From NCBI GenBank assembly GCA_947184155.2, contig CAMXCT020003179.1, forward strand, positions 506,001 through 570,000: 64,000 nucleotides of DNA. The letters are read 5' to 3'. Below the pieces are notes generated by a model, which ran no database searches, had not been told where the DNA came from, and saw only the letters and a list, made by a program, of their open reading frames with translations. The first letter of the stretch is position 1. Each line of letters starts with the position of its first letter. Below, one piece after another: positions 9,786 to 21,320 of the stretch. This DNA is from Cladocopium goreaui (lineage: Eukaryota > Sar > Dinophyceae > Suessiales > Symbiodiniaceae). The position numbers and the translations under genes were made by a program.

Positions 9786-12700
9786 GTGTGGAGGGACATG
9801 CCGTACGATGCGAAGAGTGACATGTGGTCTTTAGGCTGTGTGCTGTATGAAATGGCCTGGGGCCTCAGCCTGTGCAAAGTGAAACACAGTGTGGGTCATG
9901 CTGTTCTCACATGTTCTTAGGTCAATGTTTAAAGAGGAAAAACCATGAAAACATGGCTCCCTACTCGTGCCGTTCTTTAAATTTTATTAGATATTTTTTG
10001 TTGGGACTGGGATGTTCGTCGCAGTACCTTCTAGGTCACTGTGTTTCCAGACAGTCGAGGATTTGCTGTTTGGGTTTGGGATATCCAAGTCATTCCAAAC
10101 GGGTAAGCTCGGTTGGGTAGCTTAACCAATTTCTTTTGGGCCGTTCTTTATAGTGTAGCAGTGGAACATATCATGGCATCGGTTCACAGAATTTATCATA
10201 TTCTCATTGTATCATGATTTGAAATATTAGAAATCAGCGAACTGATATCATGATTCTAGTAGTGCTGCAGTCTATATATTCGAATTTATATTGTGCGCTG
10301 AAAGAACTAGCATAGCCGACATTACGTGGCTTTCTGACGTTGGCGCACCCATGGGAGCATGGGCTTGCCCTCTAGGTAGCATTGCGACCACCCTTTCGAG
10401 CAGAAGACATGGAGGGCCTGCTGGGAGTCCAAGACGCCTTTTGTGGGAATTGGGCTGGGGGGGGGGTAACTTTTCCCAGTGGAAGCTGTATTAAAGCGCT
10501 AAGATCTAGATGTTTGGAAAATTCACACGAGATTTTGCTAAATGATACCTGAGCCAGTGTGATCAGGTATCGTCTATAGTTGATTTGTTGGGGTTACAGG
10601 ATTGGAACTCCCTTTGTGTTGCCGGGACGAGAAATAATGTGATTTCCACCTTGGGAGGCGAGCATCAACTTCAGCAACATCTGGGGGTACCGGGATATAT
10701 AAGCAAGGGACGATACATGGAAATTATTTGAAATGTGCAGGGATGCCTATAAGTCTATATTATAATATATATATATATATATATGTACAAAATATAATTG
10801 TAGATCTAAAGGTCCACTACAAAGGCCGCCAGGGTTCCAACATGAGACCCCGCAAAAGTTTTTCCCCACCTGCCAGGTGAGGGTTGTTAGATTTTATCAG
10901 AGCTGTTCTCCTCCTCCTCCGCCTCCTCCTCCATCTCCTCCTCGCAGTCCAGATCCCAGTGGGCACAGCCGGACCTCCACCGCGAGCTCCAGATCCCAGT
11001 GGGCACTGCCGGACCTCCACCGCGAGCTCCAGATCCCAGTGGGCACGAGCTCAAGATCCCAGTGGGCACTGCCGGACCTAAACCGCGACTTCCAGGTTGC
11101 AGTGGGCACTGCCGGACCTCAACCGCGACTTCCAGATCGCAGTGGGCACTGCCGGACCTCAACCGCGACTTCCAGATCGCAGTGGGCACTGCCGGACCTC
11201 AACCGCGACTTCCAGGTCGCAGCGGGCACTGCCAGACCTCAACCGCGAGCTCCAGATCCCAGTGGGCACTGCCGGACCTCAACCGCGAGCTCCAGATCCC
11301 AGTGGGCACTGCCGGACCTCAACCGCGACTTCCAGATCGCAGTGGGCACTGCCGGACCTCAACCGCGACTTCCAGATCGCAGTGGGCACTGCCGGACCTC
11401 AACGGGAAGAATGTCAGAAAAGATGTCAGATAGAATGTCAGAAAATATGCCATATAGAATGCCAGAAAGAATGTCAGATAGAATGTCAGAAGATATGCCA
11501 GACAGAATGTCAGAAGATATGCCAGAAAGAATGTCAGAAGATATGCCAGATAGAATGTCAGAAGATATGCCAGATAAAATGCCATGAGATATGCTGATAG
11601 AATGCCAGAAGATATGCCAGATAGAATGCCAGAAGATATACCAGATAGAATGCCAGAAGATATGCCAGATAGAATGCCAGAAGGTATGCCAAATAGAATG
11701 CCAGATAAAATGTCAGATAGAATGCCAGAAGATATGTCAGATAGAATGCCAGAAGATTTGCCAGTAAGAAAATGTATAAATGTCATGGTGGGGATCACAC
11801 GAAGTAAAGTATTTTTTTTTGGGGGGGGTGGGCGAAAGATTTAGCGAACGATGTTAACATGAGACCCCCACGAAAGATAAACGAGGGGTTCGCGAAAGAT
11901 TCGCAATTTTTTTTTTATTCGCGAAGAATGGCCGTTTGCAGATAAAGGAAGTGCAATATTTTGCGCTTACTGTAGCATCTGTAGTTTGGGGATGGGGTTT
12001 GCGTGGCAGATTTGGCGCGCACATGCCAAAAGAAGGGGCTCGAGCCCTGCTGCATGTTTTCCGGGCCTGCGCAATCGAAGTGATCAAGCGATCAGAGTGA
12101 TCAGAGTTTTCTTGTGTGCTGTGGCGTCTTGAACGCGCAAAACAGATAAACAAAACATCAAAAACAGTTGATACAGTCGGAGCATCCACATTGACAATAG
12201 GAAACCCACACACCAACTTGAGGTACAAAAAAAATGGGATCTGCGGGTAGTTGATTGTAGATATTGTAAGGAGAGCTACCCTACCCAATGTAATCAATAT
12301 AATCAATATATTATGGTGTTTACCATGAAAAGCTCAAGGGAATATCAGGAACCATCATTACCCAAGACATTTTTGACCCATGTTCACTTCTGTGTTTTTC
12401 AGGGTTTCTTGTTTGTTTTGACCTGTGGTTTGCATATGTTTGCATGTTTGGAGCTGAACCTAGGTTCCAAGAAATTTAGCCCGGCAAGTTGTGACACTGT
12501 TGACTTAAAATTGTGTTTGGCTAAATTTTCGGGTCCTAGCCCTAGAGGGACTAGGGCCAGGGGATTTAGCCTGGGAAAAAAAACCCTCATAGAAATTTAG
12601 CGGGCTAAATTCTGGGTCCTACCCCTTGTACGTAGTACAAACCCGGATAAAAAAAATATAAAGAAAGGAGGAAATGCTTTAGGATGTAGGTGGTTTGCAC

Positions 12701-15700
12701 GCCAAATCCTTGATTTGTTTTTTTCGTTTTTTTTTTTGCGGAAGGTTCTCCATGGGGCCCTCTCAGAAGATTGTCGTTTTTGTTTTTGTTTTTCCAAGTT
12801 TTTTTTTAACAGCACCTCCCCTCAAAAAAAAAGTGCAAAGTCTGGAGTGACGAAGGTAGATCATTGGGGAGGTGTGACCATATTATATATATATATACAT
12901 AACCATATCGGTGTGTTTGCGCAAAATATAGGGGCATAGCTATCAAACCAAGACAATTCTTGGCCCCACAGCCACAGCATATCTCCTGGCTGTGCGCCAA
13001 GTAATAGGTACCACAAAGTGGTTCGTGGCCAATATCCACGAATTCCTGCTCACTATGGCCAAGATTTGGCGGATGTCATCGCTGCACTACTGCAGGCCGG
13101 AGATGTGGGTGAGTTCATGTTGATCAGGTCTTCATGGCATAGCCTGATCTCAGCCTGATTTTCAGCCTGCCACTATTCGAGGCCTATGCAAATGGCAGAT
13201 ATATTCAAATAAAAAATTGGGCACTTTCGCCGAAACCCCAGCATTTTTGACCCTCATCTGAAATCCTATGACAAGGATTTCACATGTGGGGGTTTCCTAA
13301 AAATAGGGGTATCTCCACGTATCATCCCATTTTCATGGGATTTTTCATTGTAAACCATCCAGCGATAAAGGGGTACCACCGTGACTATGGTTAAACTGCC
13401 ATGAAACTGCACCGTCGGGACGCCGGGGACCTGGCAGACCTGGCAGGTCCACCCACGGAATAGGCCCAGCGTGGAGCAATTGCTGCAGATGCCACAGATG
13501 ATGCGGCATTCCATTGGCCTTCGAGAGGACGGGACGGGATGAATCATGATGAATCCCAGTCTTCAGAAGTGAAACACAGCCGAAAAGATATCCTTTTTTT
13601 TTGGGAAATCCCCTACATCCAGCATGGTTTCTATTAAGGAGGTGTTTCATGATTTGAATATGGGGGATCGGATTATAGGAGATGTGAATGTGAATCATAA
13701 CTGCTTGGTGGTTTGGAATTTGGAACATGGCTTTTATTTTCCCCAATAGTTGGGATGATGATCCAATCCGACTTTCATAAATTTCAGGGGGGTGGCTCAA
13801 CCACCATCAAGAGAATTGTTTTTTTCTGTAAAAAGATGCCAAAACCTGGTTTCCAGAGGCGACCTACGTCTATGGAAGTTGTTCTTTTGATGAGAAAACA
13901 TCCATGGCCATCCATGGCATCCCAACGATGGGACCCAAAGAGGCTCATACGATGATTTGATTTGGGATCTTCCAGTACCACTCGAATTTCAGAAAGGGAA
14001 AGATGGGCTGTGTACCCTAAAAAATCTAGGAAATCAGGTTCCAGAAAGAAAACAAACATATTGAGTACAGTACAAACTAGATATTTGATTTGATGCTAAA
14101 TATGATCAGCCAATTGTTGAGCACGTGCTTTCGGATTCCGAAGCCATGCCCAACTTGATAAGTCAATCTTCCAATTGGGGGGCAATTGAAGCCAGGAAAC
14201 TCGACCAGCCGGCGACCTGCATTTCTGGCCTGCTTTTGTAAAGCCCGGGGTATCCCGGTTACCACGAAACAAATGCAGAGGCCCTTAGAGGCCCCAAACC
14301 AAGGATATGACTGGTTCGGATTGCTTCAGATCTCGGCCAAAATTTTGGATAAGTGAGCCAAACGCTGCGAATCATGAGGACGGATGTAACCTGATCGCAC
14401 ATGTACATACTTGTTTTTTTTTCCCTTTAAATATGTATATTATATATAATTATATACCATATATATATATGTATATATGTATATATACCACATATACCTG
14501 TATACATCTGTACGCCTGCACATTTGTGTACAAGGTATGTCCCCAAAATTGGATGAACATCTAGTCGCTTGGCCGCCCGCTTGGCCGCCTCGGGATGCCA
14601 GGCTTTCAACGATCAAACTGCCGAAGAACGCGATTGATTTGCCGGGGCTCCTGGTTCCTTCATGGTGCTCCGATGGTGCTTGAAGCATCTTGAAACCCAT
14701 GATTTGCCTGGGAGAAAGATACCTTTTTTTCGTTCAAAAAAAGCAAGACATGACATCATGACAACCATCCTACCAACAGACAGTGTTTATATACACTATA
14801 ATTCACATATTAATGTTTAGTTATATATATATATATATCCCAACTGTGTGTTTACATGACAACCATCCCCCCAACTGTTAATATGTGTTTATCAGTTTTG
14901 GGGCTAAACCTTGCTTTGGCGGGTTGGTTGACACTTGCGTAAGCGCCAAGGAGTGGCTGTTTGCCCAAGCCGCGCTATGCCGGGGCTCCTGGGAGTCCTG
15001 GGAGTGCTGGGATGGCCCGGTGATCGCTGAGACAAATTGGATCATCCCGACCTCGACGACTGTAGGTGATGCTATTGTTCAAACATTTTTGTGGGTGGGT
15101 TATATAATGTTATATATATATAATATTAATTAATATGTATATATATATATATAATTAATATGTATATGCATGTATATATATAATATATTAAGAGATAGGT
15201 CATCCTTTCAGAAACAGATGAGTGAGTGAAGGAATAGCGAAGATGCGGGGGCCAACACAGAAAATGTATGAAAATGTGATAATCCTCGTGGTGACGGGCA
15301 AGATGGGTTGGGGAATAAGCCTCTGATGAAACCATATGAAATCCTAGGATTCTCTTGCCAGCAACCCCTACGGGGCCCTACGGTAACTGTGGAGCAGTAG
15401 ATAGTAGCTGCCTGTCGTTTTAGCGATTTCATCTATCAAAGCAAGGATGCATTGGAACATGCACATAGAATATCACAGAATACAACTGTCGAAAAGCAAT
15501 ATTAAGATAGTCAAGAGAAAAATAGAAGGACAATTTTGTACGTAGCAGTATGCCCTACAACATATTGTCACATATTGGCATGTCATCCCAGCTGCTCGCC
15601 ACCAATCGCTCCACTTGAATCCAGGTACCTTCCGATGAGGTCCTGCTGCACGACCAGGACCTGGGCCCCCACGTGCCGCCGGCAGAGCGGCCGCCCCCGG

Positions 15701-15836
15701 AGCGGCTGCCGGCCTCGGCGCATGCGCACCAAGCGCCGCCGCACGGCAGCGCGCCGGGCAGCGCGCAGGCACCACAAGCGTCGCAGGCGCTTGCGGCGCA
15801 TGCACCGCAGCCGCCACAAATGCCGCGGGGAGTGGG
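9786..15836 (+). CDS. NEK-family Ser/Thr protein kinase, C-lobe and tail (seven exons)
   Basis: Phase-compatible exons: 9786-9854 (VWRDMPYDAKSDMWSLGCV then LYEM, subdomain IX), 10376-10419 (VALRPPFRAEDMEGL), 13008-13104 (YHKVVRGQYPRIPAHYGQDL then ADVIAALLQAGD, subdomains X-XI), 13857-13888 (RRPTSMEVVLL), 14602-14653 (LSTIKLPKNAIDLPGLL), about 14951-15019 (LPKPRYAGAPGSPGSAGMAR) and 15625-15836 (Pro/Ala-rich tail, VPPAERPPPERLP). The order is that of NIMA-related kinases, including the conserved Arg of RRPT and the LP-K-P-x-Y tail after the kinase fold. Introns 1 and 2 have GC donors (9855 and 10420), introns 3 and 5 have GT, and intron 4 needs a GA or other unusual donor. NEK kinases phosphorylate proteins of the cell cycle, centrosome and flagella. 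The N-lobe and the HRD and DFG exons were not found upstream, so this may be partial or broken. The end of the gene is unknown. Confidence 0.78.
10765..10786. repeat. AT dinucleotide microsatellite
   Basis: A pure (AT)n run within kinase intron 2. Confidence 0.8.
10906..10946 (+). repeat. CCTCCT-rich pyrimidine tract
   Basis: A run of CTCCTC units directly before the 40 bp minisatellite in kinase intron 2. Confidence 0.75.
10951..11403 (+). repeat. 40 bp minisatellite in kinase intron 2
   Basis: About eleven units of AGTGGGCACTGCCGGACCTC followed by AACCGCGACTTCCAGATCGC or the variant with CGAGCTCCAGATCCC. Most units are exactly 40 bp; the third is shortened. Because 40 is one more than a multiple of three, the same peptide words appear in turn in all three frames, which explains the long open frames without any need for a gene. 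Confidence 0.94.
11404..11772 (+). repeat. 12/24 bp minisatellite adjoining the 40 bp array
   Basis: Units of AGAATGCCAGAA and GATATGCCAGAT alternate, with earlier units carrying TGTCAG in place of TGCCAG. The unit length is a multiple of three, so a plus-strand frame reads RMPEDMPD repeatedly. It sits within the intron between kinase exons 2 and 3, so I treat it as non-coding repeat. Confidence 0.9.
11773..13007. other. Remainder of kinase intron 2
   Basis: AT-rich sequence with homopolymer runs (T, A, G) near 11810-11830 and 12640-12830. A short direct repeat (AAATTTAGC / CTAAATTTTGGGTCCTA type) lies around 12470-12625. No exon with convincing borders. The acceptor for the next kinase exon is AATAG at 13003-13007. 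Confidence 0.5.
13291..13380 (+). repeat. TIR element family G, diverged copy
   Basis: Starts GGTTTCCTAAAAATAGGGGTA and ends CCATCCAGCGATAAAGGGGTA, matching the better copy at 46086-46185 in order and orientation. Its right terminus is degraded. It lies in kinase intron 3. Confidence 0.5.
13700..13807 (+). mobile_element. TIR element family A, diverged copy
   Basis: Starts CTGCTTGGTGGTTTGGAA and ends in CAACCACCATCAAG, with the interior TTTCAGGGGGGTGG corresponding to the conserved CAG block. It lies about 50 bp upstream of kinase exon 4. Confidence 0.68.
14410..14500. repeat. AT-rich simple sequence
   Basis: ATAT and GTATATAT runs within kinase intron 4, with no other structure. Confidence 0.6.
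15095..15195. repeat. AT-rich simple sequence with ATTAATATGTATAT repeats
   Basis: Two copies of TAATTAATATGTATAT within TA runs, in the intron before the Pro-rich tail exon. Confidence 0.6.
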
Positions 15837-16162
15837 GGGCTTACTTTCCTGGGAGGATGCCTATTATGGACGATTAGACCTTACAAAGCATTATAAGTTG
15901 AAGGTATAGACTATAGTTTCACCAGGTTTGGAAGCAAAGAGTGCACTTTTGTTATCTGTGGGCACTATGAGCAACAAGTATACTGTACCGTATGTCATAG
16001 GTTGGTATGTCTCAAAATTGGGAACATCATGCCAAATTGCAAAGTTCAAGGAGAATGATTGTAATTACTTTGAATGGTGATCATGGTGTGGTGTCCCCGT
16101 GTCACCAATGATCACCAATGCATTTTCTAAAATTACGGAAAAATTGGGTGTTGATGAACGTG

Positions 16163-16310
16163 CATATATTCTGGATGAATTATAATGACGTCAGCGTGTT
16201 GCCAGTGAAAGGGTGGTTGATAAGGGAAATGATCAGCAAATGACCTTATTTCAGCCTTATTTCAGCTAGTGTAATTAATGTTAGTGAGTGATTTACTATA
16301 ATTTAGCAAA
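16163..16310. mobile_element. TIR element family F, diverged copy 2
   Basis: Aligns with the copy at 3908-4032: CATATATTCTGGATGAATTATAATGACGTCAG at the left (shown by its parts CATATATTCTGG and AATTATAATGAC), CCTTATTTCAG in the interior (duplicated here), and TTAGTGAGTGATTTACTATA at the right. The termini are more degraded than in copy 1. Confidence 0.5.
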
Positions 16311-16539
16311 AATGTATTGCCTACTGCGTCCTATTTCAACCTCTCCCTGGCTTCTAAAATGCAAATTGTGGTACCTTCCATGGCGCTCAGGAAGACGTGA
16401 GGCATCGACCTAAAGCAAGTCCACTTTCAGGCCGTGGAGTATCCTTGGAATGCTGAGGGTATTGAAGAACTGAAGAACCCATGGCTTCCATGATCTTCCA
16501 TGATCTTCCTGACATCGAAGGGCTTTGGGTTGTGGCCAA

Positions 16540-16673
16540 CTACAATGTGAGGCCCCCCCAGTGATGTTAGTTGGTTTAGATTCGCCCCAGTAACTATAGC
16601 TATATGTACCATAAACCATAGTTATTGGAGTTATTTGCACCAACTTAGCTATCTTGGGGGCCTCATATTGTAG
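16540..16673 (-). mobile_element. TIR element family D, reverse copy
   Basis: Left end CTACAATGTGAGGCCCCCC and right end GGGGGCCTCATATTGTAG are inverted repeats; the element is 134 bp. Its interior is the reverse complement of the copy near 39990-40120, including TAACTATAG, GTTGGTT and the AAGATAGC block. Confidence 0.85.
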
Positions 16674-17026
16674 GGGATCGACTTTTTGCTTTTTTTGTTT
16701 CTGGTTTCGGGAGGGATCCTCGGATCCGACAAACCCAATACTGCCCAGACCCCCACTTTAAAGACATTTTACTTTGACGACTGGAACCCAGAGAGGTTTC
16801 CATGGCTGATCAATGTTGGGCCTTCTGTGCAATCTTGGTTCTTCCCCCTCCCAGATGAGTGCTGAACACTTTTGAACCGTATAAAGTATAAATTAATATA
16901 AAGCGATACATCGCGGGTAAATTGGTCATTTAAACATATTTAAACACTATAATTTTGATCAATACTAAATCAATTCAAGTTTGGATATTACGACAGTTTT
17001 GCTTTTGTTAAATCATCTTGAATCAG

Positions 17027-17133
17027 GATGGTCAAAGAAGTTGAAGTCGAACTTGCACCACCTTGCCAGATAGTCAGAGCCGACCTCCCCTACCACCTCG
17101 ACCACCTCGCAGTCGCCTTAGATTCCGCTGGTG
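17027..17133 (+). CDS. Candidate exon, product unknown
   Basis: Lies between the acceptor AATCAG (ends 17026) and a canonical donor GTAAAT at 17134. One frame is open throughout and reads MVKEVEVELAPPCQIVRA then DLPYHLDHLAVALDSAG. No family recognised. It lies downstream of the kinase tail on the same strand and might be a later exon of that gene or the start of another. Confidence 0.42.
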
Positions 17134-17385
17134 GTAAATGCATCTAGTTACCCAGATGTTCTTGGACAATTGTTACATCCCCACATGTGCCATAGTCAAA
17201 ACTTGGGTAACTTGTCCATCATCAATCAATTAGGCGTGTTCAAAATGTATCATGTTTTTGTTTATTAACGATAACGAATCCCTAATTTGGTTCAGGGATG
17301 ACCATGAACATCCATAAACCCTCCAGCTTTTCACTATGGCACCCTGGTATTCCCAATGAATTGCTGGACATTTCCATTGAATCAG

Positions 17386-17433
17386 CTCCAGCTCGAGTCG
17401 GGAACTGGAGCGCAAAATGGACCTAGTTTCGAG
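17386..17433 (+). CDS. Candidate 48 nt exon, product unknown
   Basis: Acceptor ATCAG ends at 17385 and a canonical donor GTGAGC begins at 17434. Two frames are possible: LQLESGTGAQNGPSFE or SSSSRELERKMDLVS. The splice sites are better evidence than the peptide. Confidence 0.4.
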
Positions 17434-17498
17434 GTGAGCGCCTTGCGCCCTCCAGCGAGGCAGCGGACACGGCGATGGGTTTGTAACTATAAAAGGTG

Positions 17499-17601
17499 CC
17501 ATAGGATCCATGGTGCTGGTATATATTTCCTAACATAAAGGGGGTATATTGATGGGATCCATGGCACACCATATATAGCAGCACCATGGATCCGTCATGG
17601 G
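17499..17601 (-). mobile_element. TIR element family E, complete copy
   Basis: Ends CCATAGGATCCATGG and CCATGGATCCGTCATGG are inverted; the interior GGGTATATTGATGGGATCCATG matches the reverse complement of the 54402-54499 copy (in parts: TATTGATGGGATCCATG). About 103 bp. Confidence 0.75.
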
Positions 17602-18969
17602 CAATGATGATTGGTTTTGTTTTGATGAGACATGTGTTGGCAAATATTGGGTCGTGACAGTTTGTGTCAAAGTATGTTATCAGTGAACATCAGTGACATG
17701 TGCTTTTGAAGTCATCAATGGCGCTACCATAATTTAGAATGTGACGAGTCCACAGGCAATTTGGGCGACAAAAGTGGTCTATATCCCCGCTGTTTCTTCG
17801 TTTCCCCCCCATTTGTATAAATTTGGTCTGCTTACCGGTTGAGATAAAAAGGGATGTGTTCCCCAGTTAGATCCAGTTAGATTATTCATGGACTTCCCAG
17901 CAGGAAATCGCGCAATGCCAATCACTGTAAATGACCACTACGATCATGCACAATTCACAGGAAGCAACAACTGGCTGTTTGTATGTGTCAACATGATCAT
18001 CCACCACAATCGGCCACAAAGATCATATACATATATACTTGAATCCTCCGATCCTGCATTACTTTAATTACTTCAGCCCCTTAGCAAAAGGCACAACAAA
18101 TCAGCCCCTTGAGTTGATTTCAGGTCTTGAGCGAGATCTCTGCCCCTTGCATTTTTTGGGGGATGGAAATGAAAAGGACAAGGAATTTGCTTTTCAAGCA
18201 CTGAAGGAATGGACTTGGTGAACGATTGGCGGGAGCTTTTTGTATTGGAGGCATGTTGTTTTCCCAATGTTTTTTTCCCCAGTAGCGCACCCTCCAAGGT
18301 GGACATGTCAGCCCATGGTGCCAGATTACAGAACACATTCACAGCTTGAACATGGTTGGACAGTTTTATCTATTTTAAATCCCATGTTTGGCAAACAATC
18401 TTTGTTAAATCAACCCAAAGCTCAGTGCTTTTAAATCGGTCATTGCCGCCTTAGCTTCTTAAACCTATGGACTAGAAGTCTGGCTTTGGTTCTATAGACC
18501 AAAGGGGTGCTGCCTGAAATGTTGCCATAGCCGTACGCGCCCCACGAAATCTTCACTTGAAGACGTGTCCCACACAACTGGATTCAATGAGTAGACATTT
18601 TGCCATGTCTGCTCCAGCATGCTCCAGCTCAAAATAGATATAACCCAAGGCATGTGCTTTTGTCACTAGACCATAAAAGGTAAACTGTCGACCGAACGCT
18701 AAAGCAGCACAAACCAGCCAAAAGGCTGTACGTGCGACAAAACCCTTTGGACACCTAATAAATTTGTCCGGCACCCCAAAAAAGATGAGATGCGCCGAGC
18801 CTTTGCACATTCCCCAAACGGGCATTTGGTAAGTGCCCTTTACAAAATGGCAACCCTTGACACGAAAGACCTCCTAAACGGTGCCCGGGCAATTCTGCCC
18901 CTCAGACGGGTATTTCCGCCCCTTATATTTTAAATTTCCCAATAAACATGTGATCAAACTCACATTGAA
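17602..18969. other. Non-coding stretch, nothing recognised
   Basis: No TIR pair, tandem repeat or splice-bounded exon seen. Frames on both strands near 18.1-18.8 kb are short and lack supporting signals. Confidence 0.45.
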
Positions 18970-19160
18970 GTGGTTCACTTTTGGCGTGTCCCAGGTCAAG
19001 AAATTCATATGAATTTGTTGACTTGTGAGGTGTCCCAAGTACAGAAGAAATTCATGGCTCACCTTTGGGGTGTCCGAAGTAGAGAAATTCATATGAATTT
19101 GTTCACTTGTGGGGTGTCCCAAGTAAAGAAATTCATATGAAATGAAGTGGTTCACTTCTG
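18970..19160. repeat. Imperfect tandem repeat, about 60 bp unit
   Basis: Three to four diverged units carry AAATTCATATGAATTTGTT, CACTTGTGGGGTGTCC and AAGTA-AGAAATTC. They give a repetitive minus-strand frame that I do not call as a gene. Confidence 0.75.
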
Positions 19161-19484
19161 TTGTTTGGCAGCCTGGCCCATAATTTCCTCTAGAAAGTGA
19201 CACTTCAACAATAAATGGCATGGAATTCTGATCAAGAATGGATTTCAGCCCCTGGTCATTTTTTTTGGCCCCTCATGGGGCAAGGGCGTTTTTCTCATCA
19301 GGGTCTGAAATTTTGCACACCTCGGAAGATGGAGGTATATATATATATGATGATGATCATTGATTATCTAAAAGAATAACTAAGAAAAACTAAGAATAGC
19401 TAAGAATAACTAAGAATTACTTGCATAATGGCCAATTCATAGATTATTGACATGTTATAGAGTGATTTTCCATAGCAGACTCTT

Positions 19485-19500
19485 AAGTTACCAGAGGCTA
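19485..19500. repeat. Family B right-end fragment
   Basis: TTAAGTTACCAGAGGCTA resembles the right TIR of family B. A second fragment, TTAAGTTACCAGAGGATA, lies at about 19811-19829. Confidence 0.45.
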
Positions 19501-19523
19501 CTGATTTTCTGGGTCTGTTTTAG

Positions 19524-19632
19524 ACGTCTTCAACTTCGATGACCTGCAGCAGTTCCAATGCGAAGCGAAATCGCGAAGCATCGCCGCGAAGCCAAAGTGC
19601 TTCTTGGAAGCTGAATCCATCCTGTACCCTGT
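19524..19632 (+). CDS. Candidate Ser-rich exon, product unknown
   Basis: Acceptor TTTTAG ends at 19523. A frame reads TSSTSMTCSSSNAKRNREAS then PRSQSASWKL, a Ser/Arg-rich disordered segment. The donor (GTACCC or GTCATT near 19624-19633) is uncertain, and another frame (DVFNFDDLQQFQ) is also open. Confidence 0.38.
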
Positions 19633-21320
19633 CATTTAACAATTTGCGAACTGGAAAATCACCAGGTCAATCACCTTTCACAATTTCCATTAGAACAGGA
19701 ACAATCTATAAAATGGGAACACATATAGACATGCGAATCATGTACTTAAAAAAGGTAGAAGTAGTATATATTGTAAATCGACAATGTTCACCAATTGTCT
19801 CTGGCTATGTTAAGTTACCAGAGGATAGTCAAATTTGGCAATCACTGGGCTTATCAATTGAGCCTAGATGGATGACACACATAGACATAGACATAGACCA
19901 TGGCAAACCGATTTATAATATGGTTGTCAATTTTTCTTGCCATGCTACTTTGTTGGAGATAACCAATTTATAATATGGTTTTTCGAATTTTCGTATTGTT
20001 GCCATGCCATTTGGAGATCCATTCCCTCTATCCCAACGGTGAGACCAGAGACCGAGACCGCACTGCACGGCACGGCGCCTCCATCATGGCGTCATGGGAT
20101 CTATGGGATCTGGTCACTCCGAATGCTGTGGTGTGAAGAAACTCGGCTAGCGTCCTGTGGAAATCCTGTTTACCCTCTGGTTATGACTAACATAGCCATG
20201 GAAAATCCCCAAAATAAATGGAGGTTTCTATCCCATAGATGATGTCCCCGGCTTTCCTCGGGCCAACTCTACTAGAACTATATACAAGAACTCTCAGCTG
20301 GCTCTATGTGGATAGATCAACCCCTGCGCCCCTACGCTGTGATGTCCCTTTTGTCGCTTAGTTATTGCTGGTTAATACCCATAGGGTCGTAGAAGGGGGG
20401 TGATGGTTTAGTCCTCATTTTTTAGGACTTCAATTCATGACTGAATAGATCCAATGTGTTTTGCCGGGATATTGTTAGTGAGGGGGTGCCACGTTCATAA
20501 TTATAGTCTTAGGATGTATTAGGGTGAAAGGAGTAGCTGGGGTATGACGATTCATAGGTCATTCTTAGAGTAATATCTCCCTCGTTGTTTCATTTTTGCC
20601 GATTGGATGGGCGCAAATTTCATGCATTGCTATTTGTTTGCAGGGTATCCAACATCAGGTGTGATAAACATCTCTGACATAATTTGGTTCATGTTTACTA
20701 CTAAATCGCGAAGTAGATTCCATCACTGATGGTAAGCCGACTAACTAGTTCCACCGCTCATATCGGACCGTGGTACGATATGATATTTTTCGCATTCGAA
20801 GTGCATGCCATGTTGATAATTCCAATGGAAAAAATATGCACAGATCAAAGAAGCTTTGAAACGCGTAGTTCCATTGGTGGAAATTTCTCATGTTGTTCCC
20901 ATTCTAATTTCCTCATCAAACGTGGTTTCAAGCCGCCCCCAACTATTAGTTTGTTTGCATGTTATCAATTTTCTGAATCGCAGTAATAAGGGGAAATGAT
21001 GGGAAATGCATACATGTCATTTGTCCCAAAGGAATTGCGTGGTTTCACACATTCCAGCTATCAGGGGTTGAAAGAAACCTTAATTTTTTTTGTGCCGAGC
21101 GTTTGGAAGTCACGTGGCTTTCAGCAATCTTTTCAATGAATAGAACTCGTTTGGTGTGGCAGACATCACCGATTGTAGGTAGACAACTTGAAAGACTAGG
21201 TCAGATACGGCTGGATCAACCATTCGGTGGCCTGCCACTTTGGGACTGACTGGAAACTTGTTTCCCAAGAAACCTTTCAACTCCAACCAGGAACGATCTA
21301 GAACTTGTGTTCCAGCATCC
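19633..21320. other. Non-coding stretch with a family B left-end fragment
   Basis: TTTACCCTCTGGTTATGACT at about 20168 followed by AACATAGCCATGGAAAAT is a family B left half. The rest has no supportable exon. A minus-strand frame at 21110-21376 (includes LELKGFLGNKFPVSPKV) ends in the satellite and matches nothing I know. Confidence 0.4.

Noticed and set aside
10877-11798. 236-codon plus-strand and 159-codon minus-strand frames as repeat proteins
   Set aside because: They lie in the intron between kinase exons 2 and 3 and are wholly explained by the 40 bp and 12/24 bp minisatellites.
13266-13547. Minus-strand Cys-rich frame (CRIICGICSNCSTLGLF) as a zinc-finger gene
   Set aside because: It sits in kinase intron 3, overlaps a family G element at its end and has no splice or start support. 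The Cys spacing is suggestive but not enough.
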